Under the pieces are notes generated by a model, which saw only the letters and a program-made list of their open reading frames with translations, did no database searches and had not been told where the DNA came from. Shown here piece after piece: positions 45,916 through 56,339 of a stretch of 64,000 nucleotides of DNA. How positions within the stretch are numbered: position 1 is the stretch's first letter; each line of letters begins with the position of its first letter. Location: contig CM068385.1 in NCBI GenBank assembly GCA_034770075.1, positions 71,988,479-72,052,478 on the forward strand, read 5' to 3'. The position numbers and the translations under genes were made by a program. The stretch comes from Aralia elata. Its lineage: Eukaryota; Streptophyta; Magnoliopsida; Apiales; Araliaceae.

Positions 45916-48345
45916 CTATAATATCCTGCCAAACCTAGGAAACTCCTCACTTCTGACGGTGTTTTCGGCTGATCCCAGTTTATCCACAGCTTCGACTTTG
46001 GATGGGTCTACCGATACTCCGTCCTTATCAATCACATGCCCAAGAAATTGTACACGTTCCAACCAAAATTCGCACTTCGAAAATTTTGCATACAATTTCT
46101 CTTTCCTTAACGCCTCTAATGTCACCCTCAAATGCTCGACGTGTTCTTCCTGAGTTTTGGAATATACGAGGATGTCGTCTATAAACACCACTACGAATTT
46201 ATCCAGAAATGGTTTGAACACCCTATTCATTAAGTCCATGAATGCTGCAGGCGCATTCGTTAAACCAAATAACATAACCAAAAACTCATAGTGACCATAT
46301 CTAGTCCGAAATGTCGTCTTTGGTATATCCTCCTGTCTCACCTTCAACTGATGGTACCCACTTCGTAAATCTATCTTTGAAAAGTACCTTGCCCCCTTCA
46401 GTTGGTCAAACAGGTCATCAATCCTTGGCAACGGATACTTGTTTTTGATCGTGACCTTGTTCAATTCTCTATAATCAATGCAAAGACGCATTGATCCATC
46501 CTTCTTCTTAACAAACAATACCGGCGCTCCCCACGGCGAAACGCTCGGTTGAATATACTTTTTATCTATCAACTCCTGTAGTTGCGCCATCAACTCCTTT
46601 AATTCCACTGGAGCCATTCGATACGGGGCCTTCGATATAGGGGCCGTTCCCGGTGCTAAATCAATCACAAACTCGATTTCCTTATCTGGCGGTAATCCTG
46701 GTAAATCTTCAGGAAACACGTCCACGAAATCTCTAACCACTGGTATCTCTTCCAACTTTGCACCTTCCTTTCGCATATCAACTATGTAGGCTAGATACCC
46801 TACACAGCCTTGCCTCAACATCTTTCTGGCCTGCATCATCGTCAGACAACTCGCTTGTCTAGGCGATTTGCTACCATAAAATACAACCTTTGACGGAGTC
46901 ATAAGGTTTATACACTTCTTTTGACAATCAATAACTGCCCCATGATTAGTCAACCAATCCATACCCAATATAACGTCAAACTCCCCAAGTCGAATTGGGA
47001 TCAAGTTTACCGTCGTTATCTGACCCTTAATATCTATTTGACAGTTCTTGTGGACAAGTTTAACAGGAATTATTTCCCTATTCGCAATCTCTATGTTCAT
47101 AGGGTAATCTAGTTCTTCCTGGGGTAATTCTAAGTTCTTAGCAAAATCATCGGATATAAATGAGCAAGTAGCACCCGAGTCAAACAATACATAAGCATTA
47201 ATATTATTGACTGGAATGATACCTGACACCACATCCTTTGACTGCACAGCGTCCTGCACCGTCATGTTGAACGTTCGAGCGGTAGGTCGGTTGGGCTGTG
47301 TCGGTCCGGTGATAGTCAGATTACCTCCACCGCTGCTCCCTTTGCCTGCACCAGCTCCTCCTGTAGCTGTTTTCTTAGGGCACTCTCTGGCAAAGTGATC
47401 CTTCGACCCGCAAATGAAACATGCTCCTTTCTTCGGATTAGGGCAATTTGGTGAAATATGGCCCTCTTGTCCACAGTTGAAGCACACCCGCTTACCCTTC
47501 AAACAAGCACCCATATGGCTCTTCCCACAGTTGCTGCACACCTCTATCTTCTTCTTCTGATTACCCTGCTGACTTCCCACAGAGTTACTATCATTCCACT
47601 TCCTTTTCTGATTACTGCCCCCATGGCTACCACTTGCTTTGTTTTCATTCTCATTCTTCTTTTTCTTCTGCTCCTGGTTGTACTTTGACAGAGCATCACT
47701 GCCTCCTTCAGCGATAATTGCCTTTTCTAGCACTGCCGCAAATGAACTTAGTTGAAACAACGAAACTCTACTATATAACTAGGGTTTCAGTCCCTGCTCA
47801 AATCTCCTAGCCTTCCGCTCATCCGTGTTAACCTGATATGGCGCAAACCTTGCCAGCTCATTGAACTTTGCAGCATATTCAGGTACCGTCATAGTACCTT
47901 GCTTCAGCTCTAGGAACTGCACTTCCATCTGGTTCTGCGCGCTTACTGGGAAGTATGTCTCGAAAAATATTTCTTTAAACCGCTCCCACGGTATTGTACC
48001 CTGACCACCACGAGTTTTGTTTGCCTGCCACCAGTAGCTGGCTTCTGATTTCAGCATGAATGTCGCAAATGCCGTTTTCTGGTCTTCACCGACTCTGGCG
48101 ACATCGAATACTTTCTCCATCTCCATGATCCATGTTTGAGCTTCAATCGGATTCATGGAGCCCTGAAATTCTGGAGGTCCGACAGCCTTGAAGTCTTTGA
48201 AGGTCGTGGCCTGCGCTTGGGGTTGATTTGCAAAGGCTCCCGTCAACAGATTCACCAACTGCTGCATCGGATTTGCGTTGGCTTCTTCATTATTGGTAGA
48301 TCCCTCTGGGGTCTGTTGACGTGTTGGTTGTCTTCTTGGCGGCAT
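45916..48345 (-). pseudogene. gag-pol: Family C gag-protease-reverse transcriptase with one in-frame stop
   Basis: A single minus-strand frame from ATG 48345 (MPPRRQPTRQQ; an upstream ATG at 48384 is also in frame) to 45916. It is broken only by TAG at 47779-47781, one base from the Trp codon expected there. Order: capsid (FKDFKAVGPPEFQG, YWWQANKTR), three CCHC knuckles (CSNCGKSHMGAC, CFNCGQEGHISPNC, CFICGSKDHFAREC at about 47540-47380), protease DSGATCSFIS, and reverse transcriptase with RLCIDYRELNKV and VFIDDILVYS. The frame shifts near 46000, at the start of the connection to RNase H. Family gag-pol polyproteins run on as one frame. Confidence 0.93.
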
Positions 48346-48641
48346 TTTACTGTTAGGAATTCTCGTTATTAGATTATTACTCAATTACCTAAACATTTAA
48401 GTCTTAACTTAAACATTTATGAACAACACTTAAATACATAACACATCTGATAAACTTTCACATTTTATTCATTAACTGCTTTCAGAACATAATACAAATA
48501 GTATCGTAGTTATTTACATCAAATCATCTATCCTGAAATCACAAAGTTCCAGGATTACATCATTATTCTATCCCATTAAATAAACTGGGATTAATCAACT
48601 TATTAACTCATAAATTTCATAATAACATAACTAATCATAAT
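48346..48641 (-). other. Spacer between extra ORF and gag
   Basis: AT-rich, no frame; probably untranslated leader of gag after the extra ORF. Confidence 0.6.
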
Positions 48642-49475
48642 CTATGATGACATTCCACGACGTACAGCTTCCTGGCGTTCCTGCTCCATAATGCGTGTCA
48701 TCATCCTACGATCCATCACATCTGGATGACGATTAGCTCGATCTTGAGCTCTGTCTATGGTAGTATGAAAAATATACTCCATCTCATCAATCTTGGCCTT
48801 CTTTGACCGCATTTCACACTCAACACGATCTGCACGATCAGCCTCCCTCAGCCAAGCTGTCTCAACTCTCGCCCGCTTAGCTGACTCCTCTCTCAACTCA
48901 TCTCTTACAACTTCATTCCTCGCTATCAGCTGTCCTCGTTGATACTCAGACTGTGCCAGCCTCTGCTCAGCCTCTACAAGACGTGAAGAAAGGTCTTGGA
49001 TCTCAGCATCCTTCTGCTCTAGAGTGGTTTGACGTTCTGCAGCCTGTTCCTCTAACTCCTCCTTATCACTCTCTACATGAACCAACTTCCACTCCACGTC
49101 TCCAAGACGTATGTCTAGCTCCACAATCTCACTGCTCTTCTGCTCCAAATCAGACTGTCGCTCCGCCAGCTGCCTCTCTAACTCTTCCACTCTGTCCTGC
49201 AACTCTATGTTGCGATCATACACCTGCTCGTACATCTGAACACCCAAAGTAGATAATGATATCCCCTCAGGGTCTTCCTCCTCCTCCTCAACCTCTTCAG
49301 GGTCCTCCTCAGGATCCTCCTCAGGGTCCTCCTCAGGATCAGTCTCAGGCTCATACTCGTGACCTGTAACTGTAACCAATGGAGATAGCTCCCTCTGCAC
49401 TAGCTGCTCATGAACCACGTGAATATCTCGGGGCTCCTCCTCCCTAGTCTGGCTGGGCTCTCCTCTATCAGTCAT
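48642..49475 (-). CDS. Extra coiled-coil ORF upstream of gag in family C element
   Basis: An intact 277-residue frame between primer site and gag, same strand as gag-pol. Residues 1-40 are unstructured. About 40-72 is an acidic run with three tandem EEDP repeats. About 80-230 shows a long heptad-like, Glu/Leu/Gln-rich coiled coil (VEELERQLAERQSDLEQKSS; EQAAERQTTLEQKDAEIQDL), whose two halves look like an internal duplication. The C-terminal ~45 residues are basic with RMMTRIMEQERQEAVRRG. No catalytic motif, signal peptide or membrane segment. I recognise no family. Coiled coil plus position suggests a structural partner of Gag, but that is inference. It is open while gag-pol is broken. Confidence 0.75.
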   Translation of the reverse strand: MTDRGEPSQTREEEPRDIHVVHEQLVQRELSPLVTVTGHEYEPETDPEEDPEEDPEEDPEEVEEEEEDPEGISLSTLGVQMYEQVYDRNIELQDRVEELERQLAERQSDLEQKSSEIVELDIRLGDVEWKLVHVESDKEELEEQAAERQTTLEQKDAEIQDLSSRLVEAEQRLAQSEYQRGQLIARNEVVRDELREESAKRARVETAWLREADRADRVECEMRSKKAKIDEMEYIFHTTIDRAQDRANRHPDVMDRRMMTRIMEQERQEAVRRGMSS

Positions 49476-49723
49476 CCTGACAACAAAGTTTTAAGTTTTA
49501 ATTACTAATCGATAATACTCGATAGTACTCGCGAGCACAAAAGTTTATTATTAAATAAGCACATAGCACATAATCGTTTTATTGTCTTTTATGAATTTCC
49601 GTAATTCATTCCTTAGAACTCGATAAGAGTTTATCACCACTATATTCTCTATTTTCTAAAAGGCTACTACCCTAAGGTTTTCCCCACCTAAAGGTTCATA
49701 ACCTATCAGCTCTGATACCAACC
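49476..49723 (-). promoter_or_regulatory. Family C leader and primer binding site
   Basis: Primer site on the minus strand 49720-49709 (TGGTATCAGAGC), two to three bases from the LTR. GATAGGTTATGAACCTTTAG follows it (49704-49685), a palindrome-like block shared with two other elements. Confidence 0.85.
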
Positions 49724-52510
49724 TGTGACACCCCCAAATCCAGGTACTTAATTCCCACTGATTTGGTGTTCACTATAACATACAATCACATCTAACTACC
49801 CATAATCAAGAAACAATTAAATAAACTTAAAGAATTATCTTCCCAAAATGGGTTACATCTCCAAGCTATTAAATAATCAAATCCCAGGTTATCATAACCT
49901 TAATACATTAAATGCGGAATAAAATATAGTCTAAAACAAGTCTGGTACAAATATTCATCAATTAAATAATAAATCTATAACTATTTCTGCATCTTGCCCT
50001 TGCCCTTACTGGTGGACGGCTCGTCCTGCTTCTCGGGCTTTGCTGAAATGTTTAGTGCAAGAGTGAGCAAACAATTGCCCACAAGAATGATAACAATAAC
50101 TTTTAATTGAAATAGAGTTCAAATGAGAAGCAATGATTTTCTGAAGTTAATCAATAAGTAATCAAAGTTTGAATATATCTGAGGGTCTCAAGACCTCGAA
50201 CTATGTCCTAGGTTAGCAAGTATTTCTAACCGTAACCTTTAACAGTCTTAAAGACTATAGATGGACCTTCGTCTCGTACTCAGGGGGATCAGCCCTTTGT
50301 TACAATGTATTGTGCACAAACATTTTAAACGCTAAAGCGTAATAATCCCCTATGATAGGGTTGTTCATCTCAGTTTATAATAAGAGTTCGTACCAAAAAG
50401 AACTTGGCTTGGAACAAGTTTAGATAATCTAAGTTTTTGAAACGCTCATCAACTAAGGACTAGCTGAATCAATAATGGTTTGCTAGTCTAGTTATTCGAT
50501 AAAGTTTATATTCGAAGTTTGAATGATAGTCAATAACTGAATAAATAATATCTGGAACAAAATATAATTATTCAACATAATATCAGCCTTGCTTGAATAA
50601 CAATAAGCTAAGGATAATTAATTCACTCAAAGGAAGCAAACTTGTTGAAATAATAACAAGCTTAAGAAATAAATAACTTGTTATAACAATTTAACAAGTT
50701 TAGAGAAAGAAAACTTGCCTCAAGCGTAGATTACAAATTAAATAATTCACGATCCTTAAATCAACCTATACAATTAATTATAAAATTGTAACATAATTAG
50801 TCACAAAATTAAAAGCATTTAAGGCTTGCTCTTTATCTCATTTAGCATACCATAGTCAACAAATACTAGTTTTAGCAACCATCTTGGTAATACATTAGTC
50901 CACATTAATAAGTTTAATTATGCATCATAATTTCCCAGAAAAGAAAATAATAAATTAAATTTTTTTTTTTTAAACAGTAGTGTTTCTCGCCGGGGCGAGA
51001 AAAACTTAACAAAATTGTCGCCGGGGCGAGTCTATCGCCGGGGCGGCATTTTGCTTAACTATTTTGTCGCCGGGGCGACGATGTCGCTGGGGCGAAGAAA
51101 TCAGTTCATTTCTATCGCCGGGGCGATAGACTTGACTGTCGTCTTCCCCAGCTCGCGAACCAGTGAAAACTTAGGCCAAATTTGGCCAAAATTTTCCGAA
51201 TTCTACCATCCAGAAAACAAATTAGATATACCCAAACACCATATATGATATAAAACATTTACCCAACATGTTTCTAACTAATCTAAGCATTATAAAACAC
51301 ATAATCAATCAATTTAAAACCAAAAATTCACTGTTTTATAAAATAAACCATGTTTTTGCCATTTTCATAAAACAAAACTCTGTAAATTCATTTTTCAATC
51401 AACTGAACCCATTCTTCTTGCATTATTCATGTTTTTCATCAAATAATCATAAACAATTATCAATTTACCGATTAATAACCAATTAGAGCATCAATTTTCA
51501 TACATATATACAATTCATAAAGTAAACTCTGTAAAAACTAAAAACTCAATTCTAAAGCATGTTTTCATGGATTAATACCTCTAAATTAATTGTTAATCAT
51601 CATATAATCATCTAACACATGCGTTCTAACATTTTTAACCAAGTAATTCATGAATTTAGCATATAAATTCATATATAGAGAAAATAAAACATAGTAAATA
51701 GTTTATAACTTCAAATTCTTAGAAATTTGATTAAGCTTCCTTGGTTTTGGAAATTCTTTCTCCAATCTCCAAGCTTCTCTCTCAAATTCTCTCTTTTCTC
51801 TCAACTCTCAAATTCTCAAGCTCTGCTCTCTGTTTTCTCTCAAACTCTGATGTTCTTCTTCTTTTCTCTCTGTTCTTCTCTTTTCTTTTCTTTCAACTGA
51901 CGTACTTTCTTTTAAAAAAATAAAACTGATGCAAATTAAAAAACTAAAATAAAAACTGATACTTAATACAATAATAACGTATCATCAGTTATAAAATTTC
52001 AAAAGCCATAAGGCTTGTTTGGCAAAGCAAGATTAAAATAATCCATTATTCTAACTAAAGGCTTGTTTGGCAAAACACAAATAAAATAACTCATTTTTCC
52101 AACTAAAGGTCATAAGGCCTAGTTTGGAAAAACAAAATTAAAACTCCTTTCATTTATTTTAATAAACCAATATAACATATAGTTTAAAATGTCACACATT
52201 TAATTCAATTGAACTTATTATTAAATAAATTCAATTAAATATAATTAACTCAAATAATAATTTCATTTAACAAATAACAATAATACCAAATAAATTCTCT
52301 TATTCAAATAAATTATTTATTCAAATAAACCTTTTCATCATCTAATTTAATCATTAAATTAAATTAGAATAAACATAACAAATCACATTTAAATAATATT
52401 TAACATTATTAAATTCAACAAATACCCACATTAAACTCAATAAATTAATAAAAATATTTATATAACTCAATAAATATTTTTATTCAATCATAAAAATTGC
52501 ATTCGTTACA
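49724..52510 (-). mobile_element. Family C 5' LTR
   Basis: Matches 40923-43718. Carries the uninterrupted mini-exon frame (49981-50042), TCGCCGGGGCGA boxes (50986-51128), a purine-rich leader complement (51730-51900) and CTTGTTTGG repeats (52010-52130). The donor-like site differs from the 3' LTR (GAAGTTATAA against GAAAGGTATAA). Confidence 0.95.
49981..50042 (-). other. Candidate mini-exon with GKGK tail in family C LTR
   Basis: Behind ACATTTCAG (minus strand), two bases then codons KPEKQDEPSTSKGKGKMQK and TAG (49981-49983). Same phase and stop spacing as in LTR A, LTR B and the 38184 element. Confidence 0.5.
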
Positions 52511-52515
52511 CAAGT
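52511..52515. repeat. Target-site duplication CAAGT (right)
   Basis: Pairs with 40918-40922. Confidence 0.93.
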
Positions 52516-53453
52516 TCCCTAACTCAAACTCGAGTTATTATTTTCGAAGCATGTTAGTGAATAATTATTGTTGATTATTCACATCTATACTGATTATTGA
52601 GATTCGCACCTTGTGCAATTGAATTCCTATTCTATTATTATTGAACTGTGAATTAGATTAAAGTTCTTTCAAGCATGAACTGTTTATGAGATAGATCCAT
52701 GCTATTTGTATCAGCTAGATCAATCATGTCTAAATTTGTTGAATCAAAGGTATTTTAAAAGCTGTTCTTATTAAATTGTTATGGTAAGAACTCTTGGCTG
52801 AGAAAAGGATAAATTTGATTAAGGCATGATATCAATGCTGGTTTATTAAGTGTTTATGCATAAATCACGGCGTATGAAAGGCTGATCCCCTTGATTACCA
52901 AAACTTTTTAAGAGGTCTAGTTTAAATGCTGAGAACCTTGGCAAATGTCTATGGTTATTTTCAACCACTCAGTAATTGTCACTCAATTATTCGAATATTC
53001 AATTGTTGACTATTAATTCATGTTTCTTCACAATTTTATATTGTCGTTGAACATTGAAAGCGAAACTTCCTTCTATTCATGATATATCTCCCTTGTGTAT
53101 AAATTTGCTAAGCAAACTAGTTGCTTACCCTTGCTATATCATGATTTTTATTTCAGCTAAGGCAGAAACGTCAAAAGGGGACAAAGGAAAAGGGAAGGTG
53201 CAAGAATAGTTGCCTGATAGGGCTTATGTATTAGTTATCTAGAAATGTTATTTGGCTATGTGAACTCTTATTGTATTGAGGGTATGTTTTAAGTTAAGGT
53301 TAAAGAACATTGGGACCATGATTGTAATACTTTATTACTATTTCGATAAACAATGTATGTTTATTATTCCGCATTAGTTAGAAAGTATATTTGTTGTTGA
53401 GTATCGTGAACACCGAATTCGAGGTTAGGAGACCCGGATTTGGGGGTGTCACA
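52516..53453 (+). mobile_element. Tekay-like gypsy 5' LTR, remainder
   Basis: Continues from 40922; ends GGATTTGGGGGTGTCACA, followed by a primer site. Total LTR about 3.67 kb once the insertion is discounted. AAGCAAACTAGTTGCTTA at 53110-53127 is a near-palindrome conserved in related LTRs. Confidence 0.9.
53157..53209 (+). other. Candidate mini-exon with GKGK tail in 38184-element LTR
   Basis: After TTTTTATTTCAG, two bases then codons KAETSKGDKGKGKVQE and TAG (53207-53209). An ATG at 53141 is in frame without splicing here, giving a 22-codon frame, but the related LTRs lack it. Confidence 0.5.
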
Positions 53454-53624
53454 GGTTGGTATCAGAGCTATAGGTTATAACCCTTAGGAGAAAGAGTCTT
53501 TAGGCTATAACCTAAGAGAATGTAGGGGAATAGAAGGGGATAGAACTCATATAGAGTTATTTTTGGGTAGAAATTTATTATGATCTTAAAATTAAGGATT
53601 TGGATCATACTTTGGTGTTATTAA
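53454..53624 (+). promoter_or_regulatory. Leader with primer binding site
   Basis: Primer site 53457-53468 (TGGTATCAGAGC). TATAGGTTATAACCCTTAGG (53469-53488) and GGCTATAACCTAAG (53503-53516) form an inverted repeat. Interrupted at 53624 by a solo LTR. Confidence 0.85.
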
Positions 53625-56339
53625 TGTGACAACCCGAATTTTCAAGAATTATTAAATGAGAATCTAATAAATAAAATTCTTATTATGTGACATTTTGAGT
53701 TTGATTATGTGTTTATATGTGTTTTATATTTTGAAATATAAATGATTCGATGCGAAGTGAAAGAGATATTTATATTTATGTTTTGAAATGAGGTTTAATA
53801 AATAATGAGGGTAATTTACTTAATAGTGAATTAATGTGAATATATATTTGTTTTGATAAAATGAGAGAGAGCAATATGTTTTATGTTAATGTATTATGAT
53901 TGTGAATGTCGTAAATGGATAAAATATTTATTTAGGAATATTTATATTTTAATTGAGATGTTTATTTAATAAAATAAATATTTGATGAGAATATTGTTCG
54001 ATAATTTATTTATATGATAAATATTTTATACTTGATACGTGCTTTATTATACATAGATATTGATAATTTATTAAATGAGAGAATGAATAATTTTACTAAA
54101 TAAAATTATTTATTGAGCGAAAGATGATTTTATTAAATAAAATTATTTATTAAATGAAAATTATATTTTTATGTGATTAAATTAGTTGTCATAATTTCTT
54201 TTGATATGGTATTATTGAAGGGTTATTTTATTTAGTTAAGATTTAATAAGTGTGTCAAATATCTTATAATAAGAAGGAATATTAAAATAAAGAGAATGGG
54301 GCTTATTTGGATTCTAGCCAAACAAGGCCTAGACCCTTTGTTTTGTAACTGCTGAGAACCATAAGGTCGTCAGTTATTTTATTTTACATATTATATTTCT
54401 TAAGTCTGGAGAAAAGGAAGAGAAAGAACAGAAAAGAGAAAAGGGTTGTGAAGGAGAGAAGTTCTCTGTGAAATCAAAGAGAAAGAAGAAGCAATCAAGA
54501 ATAAGAAGAAGGTTAATTAACAAGCCTTATCACTAATTAAAGGTAATAATTTAGCCTTTTGTTCTTAATTTTGTGTTATTGAGTTTTGCAAAATGAAGAG
54601 TTTAATTGATGAATTATGAATACTTGTGGTGTATATGTGTTGTTAAGTGTTTATAAATCATTGTATGTAAGTTACAATTGATTTTCAGAAATTAGATTGA
54701 TATAAAACAAGTTTTAAATTGACAATTTATGTTTTTAAGGAGTATATGAGTTTTGGAAAAAATTGGTTTAAATTCTTTGGGTTTTGTTGTTTTGATTGTT
54801 TTAGGTTGTTAGAATTGTTACATAGATGTTTGGTATTGATTCTAAGGGGTTTGTGATAATTGGGAATGCTTAATTTGGTGTCCTGATGTTAAAAATTCGT
54901 GTTTTGGGGTTGAGGATTCTGCAGTTCGCAAAACTGCAGAACCTGGAATCAAAGAGGCTCGCCCCGGCGAGGGTTTTGAGAACAAATTTCTCGCCCCGGC
55001 GAGGATTTTGTGAAGGCTTTTCTCGCCCCGGCGAGAAATGCAGAAATGGAAAAAAAAAATTATTATTATTTTTAATTCTTTTCTTTTTTTTGGTTATTAT
55101 ATGCTACCCTAAACAAAGCTTACTTATAACCATTACACATTTAATGTAAAACATGTTATAAAACCTAGTAACATGTTATAAACACACAAATGATGTTTTT
55201 TTTTAAAGGTGATTCTTTAATAAGCTATATATGGCCTAAGTTTAATGATTCGTGTGGTATAAGAATTTGAAAGATTAAGATGTGGAGTAACTTAATAATC
55301 CAATTGAGTGTTATTCACCTATTGTGATTTAGTGAGATGTTATAGAGACTTAACTAAATGTTAAGTATCAGTTAAAGTGTAGCGTAAACAGAATGAAAAG
55401 AAGTTTAATGTTAATAACCGGAAGGTTTACAAGGAGTTCTAAAGGGACTTAATTCCTAAGTTAGGAATTATAAAGAGATTAAAGTGAAGGATTATAGAAT
55501 GTTAAACAGAGTAAATACTAATAGTTCCTATTTGATTAATGAATGATGTGCATGATTATATTGTGTATGATACGTGAGATGCAGATAAGTATAATCTATT
55601 TGCGGTAAATGGTAATCTACGAATCAGGCAAGTCTTTCAGTTCCTATTTGCTATGTGAACTTGATGATTAACTGCTTTAAGTTTATACTGTAAAGAGCAT
55701 GATGTGTTGTATATATTGCGAGCATGAAATGTTAAAGTCAATATATGACTTCCTTGATTGCGTTGATAATGTTGATTGAATTATGGAATTCAATCTCTAC
55801 TCGATATGTGACGTATAGCATGTAAGTTATATTTATCCAGATGTTTACATTATGTTAAACGAGCATGATAATTATGTGCTACGTGATACATGCAAACTGT
55901 TAGATTTTGCTGAGCTGTCGAGCTCATTCTTGCAAATAACCATTTTTGCAGGTTAAGGATTCAAGGTAAAGTTATGTGCTACCTAAATGACGTGGATCAA
56001 AATGTTGCATGAAGATTAGATATTCTAGTTCAAGTTAATACTTGAGTCATGTTAAGATTTTCGTTAAATGTATTTATGTTGAGTTGTAAAGTTTATATTG
56101 AAGTGTAAATTTTTATATTAAGTTCGACAAGGTGAATCATTATATTAACATGATTCTATGATATTTAAATGTAAAGGTTGAGAATTTTTGGGATCGAGAA
56201 TGATTGATAATAGAAAAATTTTATTATTCCGCATTTTTGTTAAGTTTATTATTGATTATTGATGTAAAGTTAGAATGTAGATGTATTGTTAACGACCGAT
56301 GTCAAGAGTTGGATTGTTTAGAATTTTGGGGTCGTTACA
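53625..56339 (+). mobile_element. Solo gypsy LTR (family E, plus strand)
   Basis: Starts TGTGACAACCCG and ends GGGGTCGTTACA, with neither primer site nor polypurine tract beside it. Flanks ATTAA and GTTAA agree in four of five bases, a probable worn target duplication. Contains a GA-rich leader (54400-54540), donor-like AAAG|GTAATA (54543), three CTCGCCCCGGCGAG boxes (54958, 54990, 55022) and an acceptor-like TTTTTGCAG (55944-55952) but no GKGK frame. Confidence 0.75.

Larger units (their letters stand above)
40923..52510 (-). mobile_element. Complete Tekay-like Ty3/gypsy element (family C) with extra ORF
   Basis: An 11.6-kb minus-strand element with two near-identical LTRs (about 2.79 kb), perfect CAAGT duplications, iMet primer site, an extra coiled-coil ORF, gag-pol and polypurine tract. 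The chromodomain-like pol end and three zinc knuckles place it near Tekay/Del chromoviruses. Near-identical LTRs mean it is one of the youngest insertions here. It split the 5' LTR of the 38184 element. Confidence 0.95.
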
